Origin: Selaginella moellendorffii
Lineage: Eukaryota; Streptophyta; Lycopodiopsida; Selaginellales; Selaginellaceae
DNA: 64,000 nt
Reading direction: 5' to 3'
Assembly: GCF_000143415.4 (NCBI RefSeq)
Contig: NW_003314336.1
Span: forward strand, 563,417 to 627,416
Shown here: in pieces, positions 33,485 through 42,988 of the stretch
Numbering within the stretch: the stretch's first letter is position 1
Layout of the letters: every line of letters starts with the position of its first letter
The notes under the pieces: model-generated
What the model was told of the DNA's origin: nothing
The model's database searches: none
Seen by the model: the letters and a program-made list of their open reading frames with translations, nothing else
Made by a program: the position numbers and the translations under genes

Positions 33485-34340
33485 GCTTACCTCGCCTATC
33501 CGACCAACACTGCCTTGGCTTTAGCTAAGTTCCCATGCTAAGGTTCCCGCCTATGGTACCAACTCCTACTTGGTCCTACTTGGTTTCAACTACTCACTGC
33601 ATGAGCAACGGAGCATTAGCAATCCATCCATGGATTCCCCAAATCTCTCCCAATCCCCCTCCTCAGGTTAGACTAGACTTAAGGTTCGGCTACACTCCCC
33701 ACAGGCACAAGCAGTTAAGCATACCAAGCCTCCAGGTTCCTAACATCCCTTGGTACCACAAGACTTGATCATGGGACCCTCTAAATCCCAAGCCTTGGAC
33801 TCGGTCTCGGATCCGATTTGGATCTCAGACTTTGTTTCGAACTCAGTCTCGAACTCGATCTCTGATTTGGCCTCGGACTCGATCCCGGACTCTATCTCGA
33901 ACTCAGTCTCAGAGTCGGTCTTGGACTCAATCTCAGACTCAGTCCCATCCGATGAACTCTTTGTCATTTCAGTCATGCTTTCGGGGATCCTTTAGCCTAT
34001 GATACCTCGGGGAGTTGGTTCCTTACAACTCCACCACCCATAGAAGAAGTTTGATGCCCATATTGAACATCTGTTTTTATCCTACGACTTGTTGACCATG
34101 TCTCCAGGGGCATCCCCCCACTTAGCGGTGTGCCTAAGTTAGCCTCCCCGGTTAAGAGCCCATGACAATGGAATATAGGTGTCCCTATACCCCTCACCTC
34201 ACCATGCCCTAGTATGGGGTTGAGATTTGAACCCAGCCTTGCTTTACTAGGGGGTTGGGACTCAAACCCAACCTCTATAGAATATGTCTACGGATTCGAC
34301 ATCCCCGCAGGGAGTCAGGTGTACGCCTGGTCGACCTAGC
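33485..34340 (-). mobile_element. Diverged D-family fragment
   Basis: The LTR-type part holds a decayed 6/12-bp array (about 33790-33950, 'ctcggactcgatc') and the boundary phrase 'caactccaccacccatagaa', shared with 19336-19356. It is followed by D-interior sequence ('catccccccacttagcggtgt', 'gggttgggactcaaaccc'). It is more distant from D1-D3 than they are from each other, so it is an older copy or subfamily. Confidence 0.6.
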
Positions 34341-34964
34341 TAACCCATGCTAATTAGCTTACCTTCGGCATGCCTTCGGGTCCCAACATATGCCATTGCT
34401 CAATTTCACAAATTGATACTTTAATTGAACCTTGCATAAGTACATAGAGTTCTACTTTGCAGAAATTCCTCCACTAGATCTCGCGCATTCTCTAGGTTCT
34501 CTTTTGGTTCCCATGTTGCTTCGCAATGAGAAAATCCTTTCCACTTCACATGGAACTCTCTCACTTCGTGTCTTTGTCACTTGCTCTTGCGCGCATTGAG
34601 GATGGCCTCCACTTCGTATTTCTCTTCCCCTTGGATAACCTCAGGTAAAGGTCTCACTTGGTCTTTGCGAAGCGGATCCTCAAAGTACGGCTTGAGTAGG
34701 TTTACATGGAACACTGGGTGCATCTTCCCCATCTCTTAAGGAAGTCACAGGTGGTAAGCCACTTTACCGATTCATGCCTCAATCTCGTAAGGCCCCACGA
34801 ACTTGCTTAAAGAACTCAAGATCAGTTCACTTCTAGGAATACATGCATGTTACCTTTGGGTCAACTTCCGGCTAATCCCACTTGGTAGCCTTAGGTTCTT
34901 GGTGTTTAGCCACACCTTTTCCCCAGGTTGGAACTCTACATACCGACGCTTCTAATTCGCATAC
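34341..34964 (-). pseudogene. Chromovirus integrase tail with chromodomain
   Basis: Reading the minus strand from about 34960: KVWLNTKNLRLP, FVGPYEI (GPY/F motif), HPVFHVNLLKPYFEDPLR, then a chromodomain, YEVEAILNARK, REFHVKWKGF, EATWEP, NLENARDLVEEF. At least four stops interrupt it. The sequence ends abruptly at 34964, where the 24-bp inverted repeat begins. The chromodomain differs from that of C, so this is another chromovirus. Confidence 0.8.
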
Positions 34965-34988
34965 AAGCTCTATTTCGTTAAAGTGGGA
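34965..34988 (+). repeat. Left terminal inverted repeat
   Basis: 24 bp beginning AAGCTCTATTTCG and ending AAGTGGGA. It is an exact reverse complement of 42891-42914. A related phrase 'gtaaaatgggac' follows at 34997-35008. Confidence 0.7.
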
Positions 34989-35220
34989 TTTATTCAGTAA
35001 AATGGGACTAGGTACAAATTTTCAAGTATTTGAAAATGACGTGAAATTATATGTTTTTTGTCCAGGGGCTAGACATATCTAGGGCATGGTGACTAGCGCG
35101 GTGACTTTGTGTCCAAACTGAGTCCATCTGGTTGTATAATAAATCTCATTGTCAAGGTGAACAAGCCGAATCTGAAGCTAAAGAAGAGCGATGGCATGCG
35201 CGCACACACTATTTGTTTGT

Positions 35221-36791
35221 TCATTGAGCGTGTGGTGAGCTTTCCAAGATGAACGTCATTCCTAACCCTACAATCTGACGGCCAACATATTCACTGGGAT
35301 GGCATGGGGCCCCACACGATACTGCAAGCCTTTGCTCCTCCTCCAGCTGAACCCTGTATGGGGTTCGATCGACAAGGGCCTTATGCAAGGGTTGGCCGTT
35401 CAGCTCAGTTTGCGCACTTTGCAGAGACCTTAAGTGTTTTGCTAGGGACGCAATCATCATGTTTGCACCCCCGCCACCCCATAGAGGTACAAAGAAGTTC
35501 CCATAGTTCTGGGCACCATGCCCATGAGCGATTATGCCAAACAGAGACACAGGCAGCTGCATGGATGAAGAGATTGCCTTGGGGGCAGGATTGAGTCGAG
35601 GTAAGCACGTCTTTTTCTAGTCCATTTTGTCGTGGATGATGCAAAGGTAAGAGTCAGGTCTCTCCATGGAGAGAATCTTGTTATGATAATATGCAGTCCT
35701 GCAGCTTCTCTGCTCGATGTTGTGGTCGAGCCGCCTTCTAACCAACGTCTCTCGCTCTTGAGCGCTGCAAGAATTCTTCGACAAAGCCATTTTGATAGCA
35801 GTGCACTCGTCACACTTTGAAAAACTGGAGTACTTTCCTATACTCACATCCCTGAACCTGTTGCTCCACAATCTACTAAATCTAGATTGGCTCAGCTTCC
35901 TGTAGCCATTACTCTGGAGTTCCCGATTCACATATTCCAATATGGCCCCCTTGGTATACATGGAAGGGAGAACTCGTTGGGTGTCTCATGTGGTTGCTGC
36001 TCGCTACATGTCTCGACAAACCTCTTGAAGATTGCCTCTCCATATACAACATGACCCCTGGTTTTGTGAGTACCGTCGTTCCCATGGACTGCCTGTTGAA
36101 CCCTTTGTTCCTCGAACTCAGTTTTGATTCTGTAGAATGTGGTTCGAGGGACTCCATAAATGATTCTCCATGCCTTCATGCAGACCAAACCCCTTTGGAA
36201 GACCATGCCCCCCACCTGATGTTCTGAAGCATCAACAGATGACCGTAATGCCTCATACACAAAATTGCGAGCTGCCTTCCAGGACAATGTCTTGTATCTT
36301 GCTCTCTCCTCTTCAATAGCATCCCAATCAACATGTTGACAGCACCTCCTCTTGCAACAAGCAACTGTCGAGACCATTCGAACCTCCATCGCCATTTTCT
36401 GCCTTTTCGGTTCGTTGCTCAGATCCCTTTGGCTGCGCTTTAGGAAGGTGTACTTTCTTTTCCCATGAAGAGATGTTCTATCATTAGTTGTAGTGGTGTT
36501 TGATTGTGAATCCTTCACATTCTCAAACACTAAGTGCCTCAATTTCCACCGCACAATGCTTCCAATAGTCAGACTGTTTTCTTCTGTGTCAACAACCTCT
36601 AAAATCGCAACTCCAATATCATCCCAGCCCAATTCTTGATTAGCAACCGCATCTCTTGGATCGACAATTGTGGCTAAGCCCTCAGCTACCACCTCCCCCT
36701 CGGGGTTGTTTAGAAACACCTTTGCCTGAATCCATGTAGCATGGTTCTTAAGATCCACGGAGGGAACATGCGTCGCACTTGCAGAGGCCAT
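35221..36791 (-). pseudogene. Transposase-like gene (DUF7869-type), broken
   Basis: The first open part (36791-35928, about 287 residues) has a basic mid-region, Cys/His residues (CCKRRCCQH), and KAWRIIYGVPRTTFYRI, which resembles a DNA-binding helix segment. After a one-base frame change near 35965-36000, a second part (35961-35221) reads MYTKGAILEYVNREL, FSKCDECTAIK, IIHDKMD-stop-KKTCLPRL, then LPVSLFGIIAHGHG. From memory, D-x-M-D followed by K-T-x2-P and a later A-H-G-H-G are hallmarks of the RNase H-fold-like DUF7869 family. That match needs checking. The stop at 35617-35619 is TAG where Gln is expected, explained by one C-to-T change. The frame ends at 35221 before the family's expected C-terminal third. 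A CAG acceptor just before the ATG suggests a 5' untranslated intron that contains palindromes. Confidence 0.55.
35299..35318. repeat. Diverged palindrome copy
   Basis: ATGGCATGGGGCCCC matches the left half and centre of the palindrome family. The right half is replaced. It overlaps the C-terminal part of the transposase-like frame. Confidence 0.5.
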
Positions 36792-36876
36792 TCTGAAAGT
36801 GCAGAAAAGAAGTTAAGACCATACAAAAAGTGATTGGAGAATGGCCTAAATCATAACATACCAAACAACCTCAATA

Positions 36877-36896
36877 GCATGAGGCCACATGCCATT
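36877..36896. repeat. Palindrome copy 1
   Basis: GCATGAGGCCACATGCC lies about 85 bp upstream of the minus-strand ATG at 36791, in presumed 5' untranslated or intron sequence. Confidence 0.85.
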
Positions 36897-36945
36897 ATTC
36901 AAACATGCTATTGACACCCACGTGAAATTTCGCATTCACAAAATT

Positions 36946-36963
36946 GGCATGAGGCCTCATGCC
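36946..36963. repeat. Palindrome copy 2, perfect
   Basis: GGCATGAGGCCTCATGCC is a perfect 18-bp palindrome and the best representative of the family. Confidence 0.9.
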
Positions 36964-37041
36964 ATCTTGATAAACACACAGCTGCAGGCAAGTAAAAACA
37001 TACATGACAATACGCTAGCCATGAAATTGCAAGGGCCCAAG

Positions 37042-37063
37042 ATGGCATGTGGCCTCATGCCAT
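37042..37063. repeat. Palindrome copy 3
   Basis: GGCATGTGGCCTCATGCC, with flanking AT on both sides giving 22 bp with a single mismatched pair. Confidence 0.9.
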
Positions 37064-37157
37064 TTCTAAATGTGGTCCTAAGCCATTCCATGGTGAACAT
37101 ACCAAGAAGCACAAGTGCCGAATATCAAGAGGAAGCGGTAGCCACACCAAAGACAGT

Positions 37158-37225
37158 GCCGCTTGCAACACCGCAACTACTCGTAGCGCCGCTCGCAACA
37201 CCGCAACTGCTCGTAGCGCCGCTCG
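37158..37225 (+). repeat. GC-rich 30-bp tandem repeat
   Basis: Two adjacent 30-bp units (37158-37187, 37188-37217) of the type 'gccgctcgcaacaccgcaac', followed by degenerate 'gctcgca' repeats to about 37330. No reading frame is conserved across it. Confidence 0.75.
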
Positions 37226-37414
37226 CACAAACTGCCACTCGCATAAACTGCCGCTCGCAATGGCGCTCGCAATGCTGCAACCGCTCGTAGACGCATAAAC
37301 CACAGCTCACAACGCCGCTTACACAAGCAGCGCTCACTGCGCTCAGCGGAACCAAGAACATGGCGCACAAAAATGATAGACCTAGGAATGAGTTCGAGAA
37401 TTCAAAAATAACAC

Positions 37415-38471
37415 ACGCTTGAACGTCACATCAAATCCTCTGACAAACCAGATCTTATGATTCCTTTGACAAATTTCAAATTGAGTAGCTTCTAGACTTT
37501 GCTGTCGGACGTTGAACTTTGTCACATCATGTCCTTGCCTCGATCCAGCTGTGCCATGTCAGTGATTCGAACTTTGCCATGCCATGTCAGCGATCCGCGC
37601 CAAGATTATTCGCCGTGTAAAGGAATAATTATGCTATGTGTGTACGTCCATTTATGGCAATATAAGGCCACATGCCATTCAAAGAATAATGCTAGTCGAG
37701 CATTTTTTAGTGCATTTTTGGGTTCAAAATTGCATGAGCCCACATAAAGTTTACCTGTACCAAAAATAGAAACAACTTTATTTACTTGGGAATTTAAGTG
37801 GTTGAGGCATTTTTAAACTTACAAACACATGCCCTACTTACATTCCTTTGGTTGCTTAAAATTCAAAAATATTATAAATCTTTCTTTTTGCATTTTCAAT
37901 GTTTTCAATTATGGTTTTTGATTTTCGCAGGACCAGCCTAGTAATCTATTTGCATCCCGTCATGTTTATAGCTAGCTTTCGTTTGTCCCCTTCGCTAGCC
38001 TGAGATACATCTGCTTGGCATCTGCCTCTTACAGCATTTGCCCAGAAAGGGCATCTTTCTTCACGCAGCATTTGCCACATGTTTAGGGTTTAGGGTTTAG
38101 CAATTTAGTAGCTTGATAAACATGCAAATACAGAACTTGATGCAAAATCCTTTGATATGTCACAATGCCCCTAGGACCATAAACACATTTCAATAGAGAG
38201 GGTCCTTTCATTTCATAACTCCTTACGTAGATCTTGGTGAAACCAGAGTTAGTGAAGTTAGTTTCTTGTGATCCCGCATCTGATTGTGATGTCCCTTTGC
38301 AGTGTCGATGGATAGGTCAATGCACACCAAACTGTAAAATCTTGGAGCAAAATAACGGTCGGATCTATGGCAAATGCCCCTGAAACATTGTAAGGCTCGT
38401 GTGGTCTTATGTGGTGTCCGATCGAGATGCTTCTTTGCAGGGTCATCAAGAAAGACATTGTATACTATTCT
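37415..38471 (+). repeat. Segmental duplication, copy 1 (split)
   Basis: 37415-37620 and 38011-38471 are about 95% identical to 38661-38866 and 38867-39330. In this copy the halves are separated by 390 bp that contain palindrome 4. The second half includes three plant telomere-type units (TTTAGGG) at 38082-38101. Function unknown. Confidence 0.85.
37654..37679. repeat. Palindrome copy 4, expanded centre
   Basis: ATGGCA, then an AT-containing centre, then AAGGCCACATGCCAT. The palindrome has gained about four bases in the middle. Confidence 0.65.
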
Positions 38472-38573
38472 GTAAAATCTAGTTGCGATCTAACGGTTGG
38501 ATCTCCAGAAAACTTAAAAAAATCTCGCGCGTGTCAGAATATTCTAGGAATATACTCCTATGTGCCCCTTAAA

Positions 38574-38595
38574 ATGGCATGCGGCCCCATGCCAT
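38574..38595. repeat. Palindrome copy 5
   Basis: GGCATGCGGCCCCATGCC with AT flanks. Like copy 4 it is followed by the phrase 'cgagcattttt...gagccca', so copies 4 and 5 belong to duplicated segments. Confidence 0.85.
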
Positions 38596-38660
38596 TTAAT
38601 GCCAGATGACGCCGAGCATTTTTTGGTGCATTTTTTGGGATCAAAATTGCATGAGCCCAC

Positions 38661-39330
38661 ACGCTTGAACGTCACATCAAATCCTCTGACAAACCAGATC
38701 TTATTATTCCTCTGACAAATTTCAAACTGAGTAGCTTCTAGACTTTGCTGTCAGACGTTGAACTTTGTCACGTCATGTCCTTGCCTCGATCCAGCTGTGC
38801 CATGTCAGTGATTTGAACTTTGCCATGCCATGTCAGCGATCCGCGCCAAGATTATTCGCTGTGTAACTGCTCGGCATCTGCCTCTTACAGCATTTGCCCA
38901 GAAAGGGCATCTTTCTTCACGCAGCATTTGCCACATATTTAGGGAGGGTTTAGGTTTAGCAATTCAGTAGCTTGATAAACATGCAAATACAAAACTTGAT
39001 GCAAAATCCTTTGATATGTCACAATGCCCCTAGGACCATAAACACATTTCAATAGAGAGGGTCCTTTCATTTCATAACTCCTTACGTAGATCTTGGTGAA
39101 ACCAGAGTTAGTGAAGTTGGTTTCTTGTGATCCCGCATCTGATTGTGATGTCCCTTTGCAGTGTCGATGGAAAGGTCAATGCACACCAAACTGTAAAATC
39201 TTGGAGCAAAATAACGGTCGGATCTATGGCAAATGCCCCTGAAACATTGTAAGGCTCGTGTGGTCTTATATGGTGTTCGATCGAGATGCTTCTTTGCAGG
39301 GTCATCAAGAAGGACATTGTATACCATTCT
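38661..39330 (+). repeat. Segmental duplication, copy 2 (continuous)
   Basis: The two blocks that are split in copy 1 are adjacent here (junction at 38866/38867). The offset between first blocks is 1246 bp. Short frames inside are the same in both copies and carry no recognisable domain. Confidence 0.85.
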
Positions 39331-39619
39331 TTATTTAGCTGAACATCTGGCATTTTTGGAAATACAAGATGCTTTGGAATATCCAATCATGCATGGTATA
39401 AATATAGCGAGGGTATTAAATGATATCCCAATCATGATCTTTCTTTTGGATTTCGCGTGCATGCAGTCCGAGGAATGATGACGTTGCGGATTTCTTTTGG
39501 ATTTCACGTGCATGCATGCGCGCGGCGATCCAGAAATTAATGGTGGCGCCCAAGTCCGAGGAATGATGATGTTGCGGGATTAGTGACATTTCGCGCGTGT
39601 GAGGTTAGGTTTTGCATTT

Positions 39620-39795
39620 TGCTTCGTACTCGCGCTCGCACACTCGCGCTCGCATCGCGCTCCCACTCGCGATCACGCTCACATTCGCGCTCATCTACCT
39701 TCTCTACAGGTTTCTCGTGTGCATCGGCGTCCACTTGCGCTTGCATCACACTCGCGCTCGCATCGCGCTCGTGTGCATCGGCGTCCACTTCAAGA
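39620..39795 (+). repeat. CpG-rich CGCTCG repeat block upstream of the plus-strand gene
   Basis: Irregular repeats of 'cgcgctcgca'. Frames across it give Arg/Ser/His-rich low-complexity peptides. The block is unusually rich in CpG for this window and sits where the promoter or first exon of the 40.2-kb gene would be. Confidence 0.6.
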
Positions 39796-40012
39796 CACAC
39801 CCAGTTTGTAACTTCGCCGCCAACTCCGCCACCCACACGCAGCCCACTTGGCGTCCCGGGAGATTTCAGTGCCACTCTCCAACTGTAAGTGGCAGAGTAG
39901 CCTTGCTGCTATGATCCGCTGCACACACAGTGCACATTCGCCAGCGAGTCCGGCCTCGATTGTCACGCCTCCATTCGACTTCAAATGGTAAGTCTTTTAG
40001 GCCAAGTAGAAA

Positions 40013-40034
40013 ATGGCATGAGGCCACATGCCAT
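40013..40034. repeat. Palindrome copy 6
   Basis: GGCATGAGGCCACATGCC with AT flanks, 25 bp after a GTAAGT donor at 39989, so inside a probable 5' intron. Confidence 0.9.
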
Positions 40035-40089
40035 TCAGTAGCAACATTGGCATGCACCGATTGGGCTCTCGAGTGCAGTCCGGTTACAG

Positions 40090-40111
40090 ATGGCGTGTAG
40101 CCTCATGCCAT
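40090..40111. repeat. Palindrome copy 7
   Basis: ATGGCGTGTAGCCTCATGCC. CpG and TpG variants of the consensus. It lies in the same presumed 5' intron as copies 6 and 8. Confidence 0.75.
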
Positions 40112-40149
40112 CTTAGGATGCAGCCTCAAGACATCTGATGCAGTGGTGA

Positions 40150-40171
40150 ATGGCGTGTGGCCTCACGTTAT
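40150..40171. repeat. Palindrome copy 8, adjoining a splice acceptor
   Basis: ATGGCGTGTGGCCTCACG, followed at once by TTATTTCCAG, a good 3' splice site at 40177. Confidence 0.75.
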
Positions 40172-40205
40172 TTCCAGCTGCTAGCTTTTCATCTGTCAGC
40201 TCTAA

Positions 40206-42451
40206 TTGTTGTGCATTTCTGAACATGCGAGGAATTGCGTTCTTTTTCCAGCCACTATCAATGTGGATGCAGAGAAGGGGGAGGAGCTCACTAGTTGGAC
40301 TTTCGGGATGGAAGGCGAGGATCTGAGGCTGTACAACACAAATGGTGGGATAAAAGAATGCATGGGGATCCTCATCCAAGTGACAGACACTCCATGCAGT
40401 TCCATGCAAGAATATGGACTGGCACTTGTGGTAGAGATAGCGTCCACCTTCAAGATCCACCTTGCACATCCTAGCGGCTTCCCGGAGGGGGGCAGCGGCT
40501 ATGAGGAATTCCTAGAGGGAGCTAGGGAGAGGTTGCATGTGGCATAGCATGTGGCCTCACGCCATTTCCATTGCAGGAATTCTCGAGTCTTCTCTCGAAA
40601 ACACTGGGGGTCAATGACACACTCAACATCCATAACATTCTACTCGCGACAAAAGTTGTTTTTGACAAATGGCTAGATGTGCTGAGGAGGTATATGAACG
40701 GGGAGTTGCTAAAATCAATGGGTGTGGAGGACGGCCGAAAGCCCAATGATTTGAAGCTCAACGCCTTGCGTTTCTCGCAGTCTCTAGACAACGACGACCT
40801 TCTGATAGTGGCTAATGCTCTTCTACGTGGTGAGGTAGTCTTCAACAAGACCAAAATGACTCCCGGCCATATTGTGACATACGAGGACTTGTGCACGGCG
40901 CTATTGAAGGATTGGATCTTCGAGCAAGTGGCCGTGGGGAGGGTGAGCATCGACACCACGCAAGAGATGATGGAAGAGCTGGAGTTGTCAAATGAAGACA
41001 TCGACGAGTACGTGAAGGGGGCCCCCAAGTTCATCGATCTGCTGCGGGATGCCACGAAAAGTAAAGCTGAGAAGTTGGATCAGTATCCAGATTTCATTAA
41101 GAGGGATGTCGACCGCCGGCTTCAGAAACAGCTCGACCCCGCAGCAGAGGCCTATCGAGAACCTTACCGGGTATACGTGAATTCGGATGAGGATCAAAGG
41201 TGGAGGAGCATCATTTCCCGTGGAGATGAGCAGGTCAAGAACATCTTTTGTGTGATGGACTTCACAAACGAGGAGATCACTCATGCAGACGAAGTCAGCT
41301 CCATCATTGACTTAATGGTGGGACTTGCGGAGGTGGAATCTTCAGTCCACTATATGATCTACGACTCCGAATCCTATCACAAGTTCTGGAAGGCCTTGAA
41401 CGAGGTGAAGGCTCGGTTGAAAGGCAAGGAGATGCGGGAGATCCATGGGATAATGGCTAAGAAGAAAATACTGACGAATGTCCGCATCTTCACACTCACC
41501 CTTGTTATTGGTCCTGCAGCAGAGTGGGACTGGAGTGACTTCCCAGCTTCGTTCGACAAGGCCGATCGAATTAATCTGAAGGAGGTCAATTTACCCGTGC
41601 CTGAGGAACTGAAGACGGCTATGGAGCTTTCGAATCCAGAGAAAGCTCCAGGTGCAGCATGGGAAATGCTTAGCTGGGTCTTCAACGCAATAGCGGGTGG
41701 GTCACCTGCTTCCGACTCCAAGGGCAAATGCGTTGTCGAGTACAACTGCGGCGGACTATTCTTTCGAGCCGCACTACTCAAGGGTGTCCCGTGTGTTGCG
41801 GTGACAAACTCCATTGAAGAGGTGACTTCAATGGAGCATATAATTACAGTTGCCAAAGAAAAACAGTATCTTCTCTGCGAACCTAGTGAGTACGCACTTT
41901 AAGTTTAAATGTTATCTCACAAGCTCTATATGCAGGAGCATGGCCACCCCCAGATGCTGAAACGGCGTTAACAGCTACTATTGAAGATACCCATGTTAGG
42001 CCGAGCTCACAACCTGCACAAGGTAAGGTCACGTGAGGCCTCATGCCATTTTGATTATAGATCGTTGTGAATATTTAGACACGAGGACTGAAAAGCGCAC
42101 TGGTGGCGCGTCGAAGAAGGACCGTATGTTCTGGGGGACCTTGCAAAACGGCTTGGAGCGATGGTGATAGAGAACCGGCCAGTCCAGGAGGTGGCTGCAG
42201 AAATCAACCAAATGGCAGATGGAACGGTATATCAGAAGCCATTTGATCAGACAAACACCAGTCATCATTTATGGCATGTATATTGTCTAGCCAAGCACTA
42301 TCCGCATCTCCATAATCTGCTCAACCAGATGGGTTCTTCGACCACTAAACATGAGCGTGGACGTATTAGAGAAGAGATGGCATTACTATTGGGTTTAAAT
42401 CCTAATAGTGTGGAGAGTGATGAAATTCCAAGATTATTGTATAGGCGTTAG
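40206..42451 (+). CDS. Spliced gene of unknown function inside the candidate transposon
   Basis: I do not recognise the family. Exons: about 40206 (start uncertain) to 40538; 40577-41885; 41936-42022; 42096-42451. Introns of 50 nt (41886-41935, GTGAGT...TGCAG) and 73 nt (42023-42095) keep one frame through to the stop at 42451, strong evidence of a real gene. The intron before 40577 would be only 38 nt if 40539 is the donor, so that junction is doubtful. The product would be about 690 residues, acidic and soluble with no membrane segment. Visible features are a central charged helical region (about exon-2 residues 100-220), VKNIFCVMDF, and toward the end KCVVEYNCGGLFFRAALLKGVPCVAVTN. The C-terminal exon reads AHWWRVEEGPYVLGDLAKRLGAMVIENRP. 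It diverges from the transposase-like gene and shares the inverted-repeat boundaries, so an accessory transposition role is possible but unproven. A captured host gene is an alternative. Confidence 0.6.
40541..40565. repeat. Palindrome copy 9, filling a presumed intron
   Basis: GCATGTGGCCTCACGCC with an extra upstream GGCATA. It occupies nearly all of the sequence between exon 1 and the TTGCAG acceptor at 40576. Confidence 0.8.
42030..42049. repeat. Palindrome copy 10, in an intron
   Basis: CACGTGAGGCCTCATGCC begins 7 bp after the GTAAGG donor at 42023, within the 73-nt intron. Confidence 0.85.
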
Positions 42452-42506
42452 AGGCAAAAAATAACAGTCTGAGATGGCATGTATTTATTTAAAAATGTAA
42501 CTTATT

Positions 42507-42528
42507 ATGGCATGGGGTTCCATGCCAT
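42507..42528. repeat. Palindrome copy 11
   Basis: GGCATGGGGTTCCATGCC with AT flanks, 56 bp after the stop codon of the plus-strand gene. A weaker twelfth copy lies at 42799-42820 and a half site at 42474-42482. Confidence 0.85.
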
Positions 42529-42890
42529 TGTATTAATATTAAAAGACAATTCTTTGAGAGGATTTGCATTATACTAGAAGTGTTACAGCATGTTATTGGA
42601 AGTTTACGAAGTTGTTTTATTAATAAGGGGAAAGTAAAGATTGAATGGGGACTTGGGCTCCACCTAGACTCGGAGCAACAGAGCCAATATTAAAAGGATG
42701 GAAAGAAATTAGACGACGATGACAAGGAGAAGAGAGAGGTGAAACAGTGGCAGGGGGAGGAAAAGTGATTGAGTAGACATTTCCTTGTTTAAAATAAAAT
42801 GGCATGTGCCTCAATGCAGTTGAATTTTGTTATATTTATATACTATATAAAGGTTTGGAAACCTTATTTTACAAGTGGGATAATGACAAT

Positions 42891-42914
42891 TCCCACTTTA
42901 ACGAAATAGAGCTT
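42891..42914 (-). repeat. Right terminal inverted repeat
   Basis: Exact reverse complement of 34965-34988. Just inside it, 'aagtggga' (42873-42880) and 'tcccactt' (42891-42898) form a short extra inverted pair. Confidence 0.7.
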
Positions 42915-42988
42915 TTGTCTAGATCTACCATTTCCTTCTAAGGTTCTTGTCATTTCTCTTCTTTTGCTCTTTCTTTTTCATTCATCTT

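Larger units (their letters stand above)
34965..42914. mobile_element. Candidate two-gene DNA transposon with 24-bp terminal inverted repeats
   Basis: A perfect 24-bp inverted repeat (34965-34988 and 42891-42914) encloses 7.95 kb. Inside lie a transposase-like broken gene, a spliced gene of unknown family, a segmental duplication, and about eleven palindromes not seen outside. The left flank is an abruptly cut chromovirus and the right flank a gypsy 5' untranslated region, so the two edges are sharp. I find no matching target-site duplication, as expected if either flank has been rearranged since insertion. An alternative is that the inverted repeat belongs to a larger, unrelated structure. 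Confidence 0.55.

Noticed and set aside
37125-37370. Cys/Ala/Val repeat frames on the minus strand
   Set aside because: Products of a 30-bp GC-rich tandem repeat, with no consistent frame or domain.
38082-38101. Telomere or interstitial telomere tract
   Set aside because: Only three TTTAGGG units, inside a duplicated segment. It is better described as telobox-like sequence.
39583-39888. Ser/Arg-rich (SR-like) protein frame
   Set aside because: It follows from CGCTCG repeats. Overlapping frames are equally open and no RNA-binding domain is present.
36877-42528. Palindrome series considered as a CRISPR-like array
   Set aside because: Spacing is irregular (tens of bases to kilobases), the repeats are palindromic with no equal-length spacers, and the DNA is plant nuclear.
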